From the NCBI GenBank assembly GCA_028872645.1, contig JAPKDK010000130.1, forward strand, positions 1 to 7,903: a stretch of DNA of 7,903 nt, read 5' to 3'. Positions 6,349-7,903 of this stretch are shown piece after piece (position 1 is the first letter of the stretch; each line of letters opens with the position of its first letter). The translations under genes were made by a program, and so were the position numbers. The notes under the pieces are model-generated. The model did not search any database. It saw nothing but the letters and a program-made list of their open reading frames with translations, and had not been told where the DNA came from. Origin of the DNA: Verrucomicrobiota bacterium (GTDB taxonomy: Bacteria > Verrucomicrobiota > Verrucomicrobiia > Limisphaerales > UBA1100).

Positions 6349-6363
6349 GCCGCGTGTCCCTAC
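6341..6363 (-). repeat. Hairpin at the sulfatase stop codon sharing GTAGGGAC with the repeat at 3592
   Basis: On the minus strand AGGG-CAC pairs with GTG-CCCT (positions 6361-6354 with 6347-6341), with one base bulged (6357) and a six-base loop. The sulfatase TAG stop (6362-6360) falls inside GTAGGGAC (6363-6356), the same octamer in the same relation to the stop as in the propeller gene at 3593-3600. Two copies are too few to prove a repeat family. Confidence 0.35.
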
Positions 6364-7886
6364 TGACGCACTGGCGCACTGCGCCCGCTCTTTTTGAATT
6401 CTTCCAGCTTCGCTTTCAGCGTCTTCACGATTTTGGGGTGTTTGAAATAGAGATTTGTAGTTTCGCCGGGGTCGGCTTTCAAGTTGTAGAGTTGCCCCGG
6501 GGCGGCGGGCGCCTTTTCGGGCAGTGCGTATTGCTTCATGCCCCATTCACCTGGCCGAGCGTAGTTATTGCCACCCGAACCCTTATGATCGAGATACTTC
6601 CAATCACCTTTGCGAATAGCCAAAGCAAGACTCATGGTTTGGTGCAGGGTATATTGACGAATAGGTTTAGTATCCTGACCAAGGAGAGCAGGTAAAATAT
6701 TGTAGCTATCCTCAGCGGAATTATTCGGCAGCTTGGCCTTGGTGATGGCGGCAGCGGTTGCCATAAGGTCGGTCAGGCATATGGTTTGTTTTGACGTGCT
6801 ACCGGCTTTGATTTTGCCGGGCCAGCGAGCGATGAAGGGTACGCGATGACCGCCTTCCCATTGATCTCGCTTTACACCACGCCATGGACGAGCGCCGTTG
6901 TGCTTGTGGTCGCGGCGCATGGCAATTGAGGTCGGAACTTCGGGCCCGTTGTCACTGGAGAATATCACCAACGTGTTTTTTGCCATACCGTGCCGTTTAA
7001 GTGCCTTCATGAGTTCACCCACCACATAATCCATCTCAAAGAGAAAATCACCGTGCGGTCCAGCCTTGGTCTTGCCTTTGAAGGCGGCCCCGGCAAATGA
7101 AGGCAAATGAACCGCCTGCATGGAGTGGAAGAGGAAAAAGGGTTTCTTGGATGCACTCTTGGCATGGTTCTCTAGATACTTCAGGCTTTTTTGAAGGAAG
7201 ACCATATCGACTTCCTCTAAGTCGAAATCAGGGGCAATCATGCCCGGGCGATTGTCGCGCGAGTAGGGATGCTTGGGCAGAGGAGTCCGATCCACGATCT
7301 GGGTGGGCGGCACCGGGATTTTGTTGCCATCAATGTAGGCATAGAGCCAATCGGTAGTCGGGCAGGAGGCGGTGCCAAAGAAATAATCAAAACCCCGATC
7401 AATGGGGCCACCCACAAAGGGCTTCGTGTAGTCGATCCGGCGCACCGCCGGCAAACCATTCTGATGAATGGGTTTGCCTTGCTTATCGAACGCGCTCAAA
7501 CCCACGTGCCACTTGCCGAACATCGCCGTCTCGTATCCTTGCCCGCGCAGCATTTCCGGCAGGGTTAACCGGTCCTTTGTAATTAAGCACGGTCCTCCCA
7601 CTCCGGTGAAGACTCCCCGGTAGTTAAGCCTGAAAGCCATGTGGCCGGTAAGAACGCTGTAACGGGTGGGGGTGCAAACGGTTGAAGGGCTGTGTGCATC
7701 GGTGAAACGGATTCCTTCCTTGGCCAACTGATCCAGATGAGGTGTGGGCACTTTGGATTCAGGATTGTAGCAGCCAACGTCACCATAGCCGAGGTCATCA
7801 GCGAGAATGAACAGGATGTTGGGTTTATCTGCGGCGTTTAAAAAGCCACAAAGAAAACAAAGGGTGGGCAATAAGCGGATGATCAT
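6360..7886 (-). CDS. Exported type I (S1, formylglycine) sulfatase, arylsulfatase-like
   Basis: A 508-residue protein, the normal length for an S1 sulfatase, with a Sec signal peptide (residues 1-19, ending LNAA). It hydrolyses sulfate esters, probably on a glycan, in the periplasm or outside the cell. Visible active-site elements are NILFILADDLGYGD with metal ligands D30 and D31; CTPTR at 71-75, where C71 would be converted to formylglycine by a maturation enzyme encoded elsewhere; GKWHVG with K125 and H127; H260 in the HLP segment; SSDNG with D312 and N313; and K339 in RGVKRDQWEGG. The C-terminal subdomain (about 400-508) contains the usual RKGDWKYL and LYNLKADPGETTNL. The set is complete, so it should be active. 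Substrate specificity cannot be read from these motifs. It is the first visible gene of the minus-strand operon. Only 17 bases upstream are in the window; AAAGA just before the ATG is a weak ribosome binding site. Confidence 0.96.
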   Translation of the reverse strand: MIIRLLPTLCFLCGFLNAADKPNILFILADDLGYGDVGCYNPESKVPTPHLDQLAKEGIRFTDAHSPSTVCTPTRYSVLTGHMAFRLNYRGVFTGVGGPCLITKDRLTLPEMLRGQGYETAMFGKWHVGLSAFDKQGKPIHQNGLPAVRRIDYTKPFVGGPIDRGFDYFFGTASCPTTDWLYAYIDGNKIPVPPTQIVDRTPLPKHPYSRDNRPGMIAPDFDLEEVDMVFLQKSLKYLENHAKSASKKPFFLFHSMQAVHLPSFAGAAFKGKTKAGPHGDFLFEMDYVVGELMKALKRHGMAKNTLVIFSSDNGPEVPTSIAMRRDHKHNGARPWRGVKRDQWEGGHRVPFIARWPGKIKAGSTSKQTICLTDLMATAAAITKAKLPNNSAEDSYNILPALLGQDTKPIRQYTLHQTMSLALAIRKGDWKYLDHKGSGGNNYARPGEWGMKQYALPEKAPAAPGQLYNLKADPGETTNLYFKHPKIVKTLKAKLEEFKKSGRSAPVRQ

Positions 7887-7903
7887 TTCTTTAAAATCTT
7901 TTG

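Noticed and set aside
1..7903. CRISPR arrays, tRNA or rRNA genes, insertion sequences.
   Set aside because: I saw no regularly spaced repeats, tRNA-like cloverleaf sequence, rRNA segments, transposase motifs or terminal inverted repeats with target duplications.

Overview
The window most likely comes from a member of the PVC superphylum, with Verrucomicrobiota favoured over Planctomycetota. The evidence is the gene content: a secreted methyltransferase/PQQ-like beta-propeller fusion, a Tat-exported Gfo/Idh/MocA oxidoreductase, a DUF1080 (3-keto-disaccharide hydrolase-like) protein and an S1 sulfatase, all exported and all typical of that group. This assignment rests on recognised protein families and not on a phylogeny.

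Layout. (1) Positions 1-2597, minus strand: the first 865 codons of a large exported protein whose end lies beyond the left edge. It has a signal peptide, a class I methyltransferase-like domain and then a long PQQ-type beta-propeller. (2) Positions 2679-3596, plus strand, divergent from the first gene: a 305-residue protein resembling five-bladed glycosidase-type propellers (GH130/GH43-like), with no signal peptide. (3) Positions 3732-4259, plus strand: an exported peroxiredoxin whose peroxidatic cysteine codon is an in-frame TGA. The reading frame continues as normal peroxiredoxin sequence on both sides of it, and a bacterial SECIS-like hairpin follows at the right distance, so I read it as a selenoprotein. 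A strong terminator at 4282-4309 closes it. (4) Positions 7886-4323, minus strand: an apparent operon of sulfatase, Tat-dependent Gfo/Idh/MocA oxidoreductase and DUF1080 protein, ending at the same terminator, which works from both sides.

Function. The minus-strand operon looks like a small periplasmic route for breaking down sulfated glycans: remove sulfate, oxidise the sugar, cleave the oxidised glycoside. The substrate cannot be named. The peroxiredoxin probably detoxifies peroxide outside the cytoplasm and requires the host to carry selenocysteine machinery, none of which is in the window. The methyltransferase/propeller fusion has no function I can assign.

The most notable observation is the selenoprotein peroxiredoxin, which conventional gene calling would split at the TGA. 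The second is the large left-edge gene, which a caller requiring a stop codon inside the window would miss. No gene-free stretch exceeds 300 bases.
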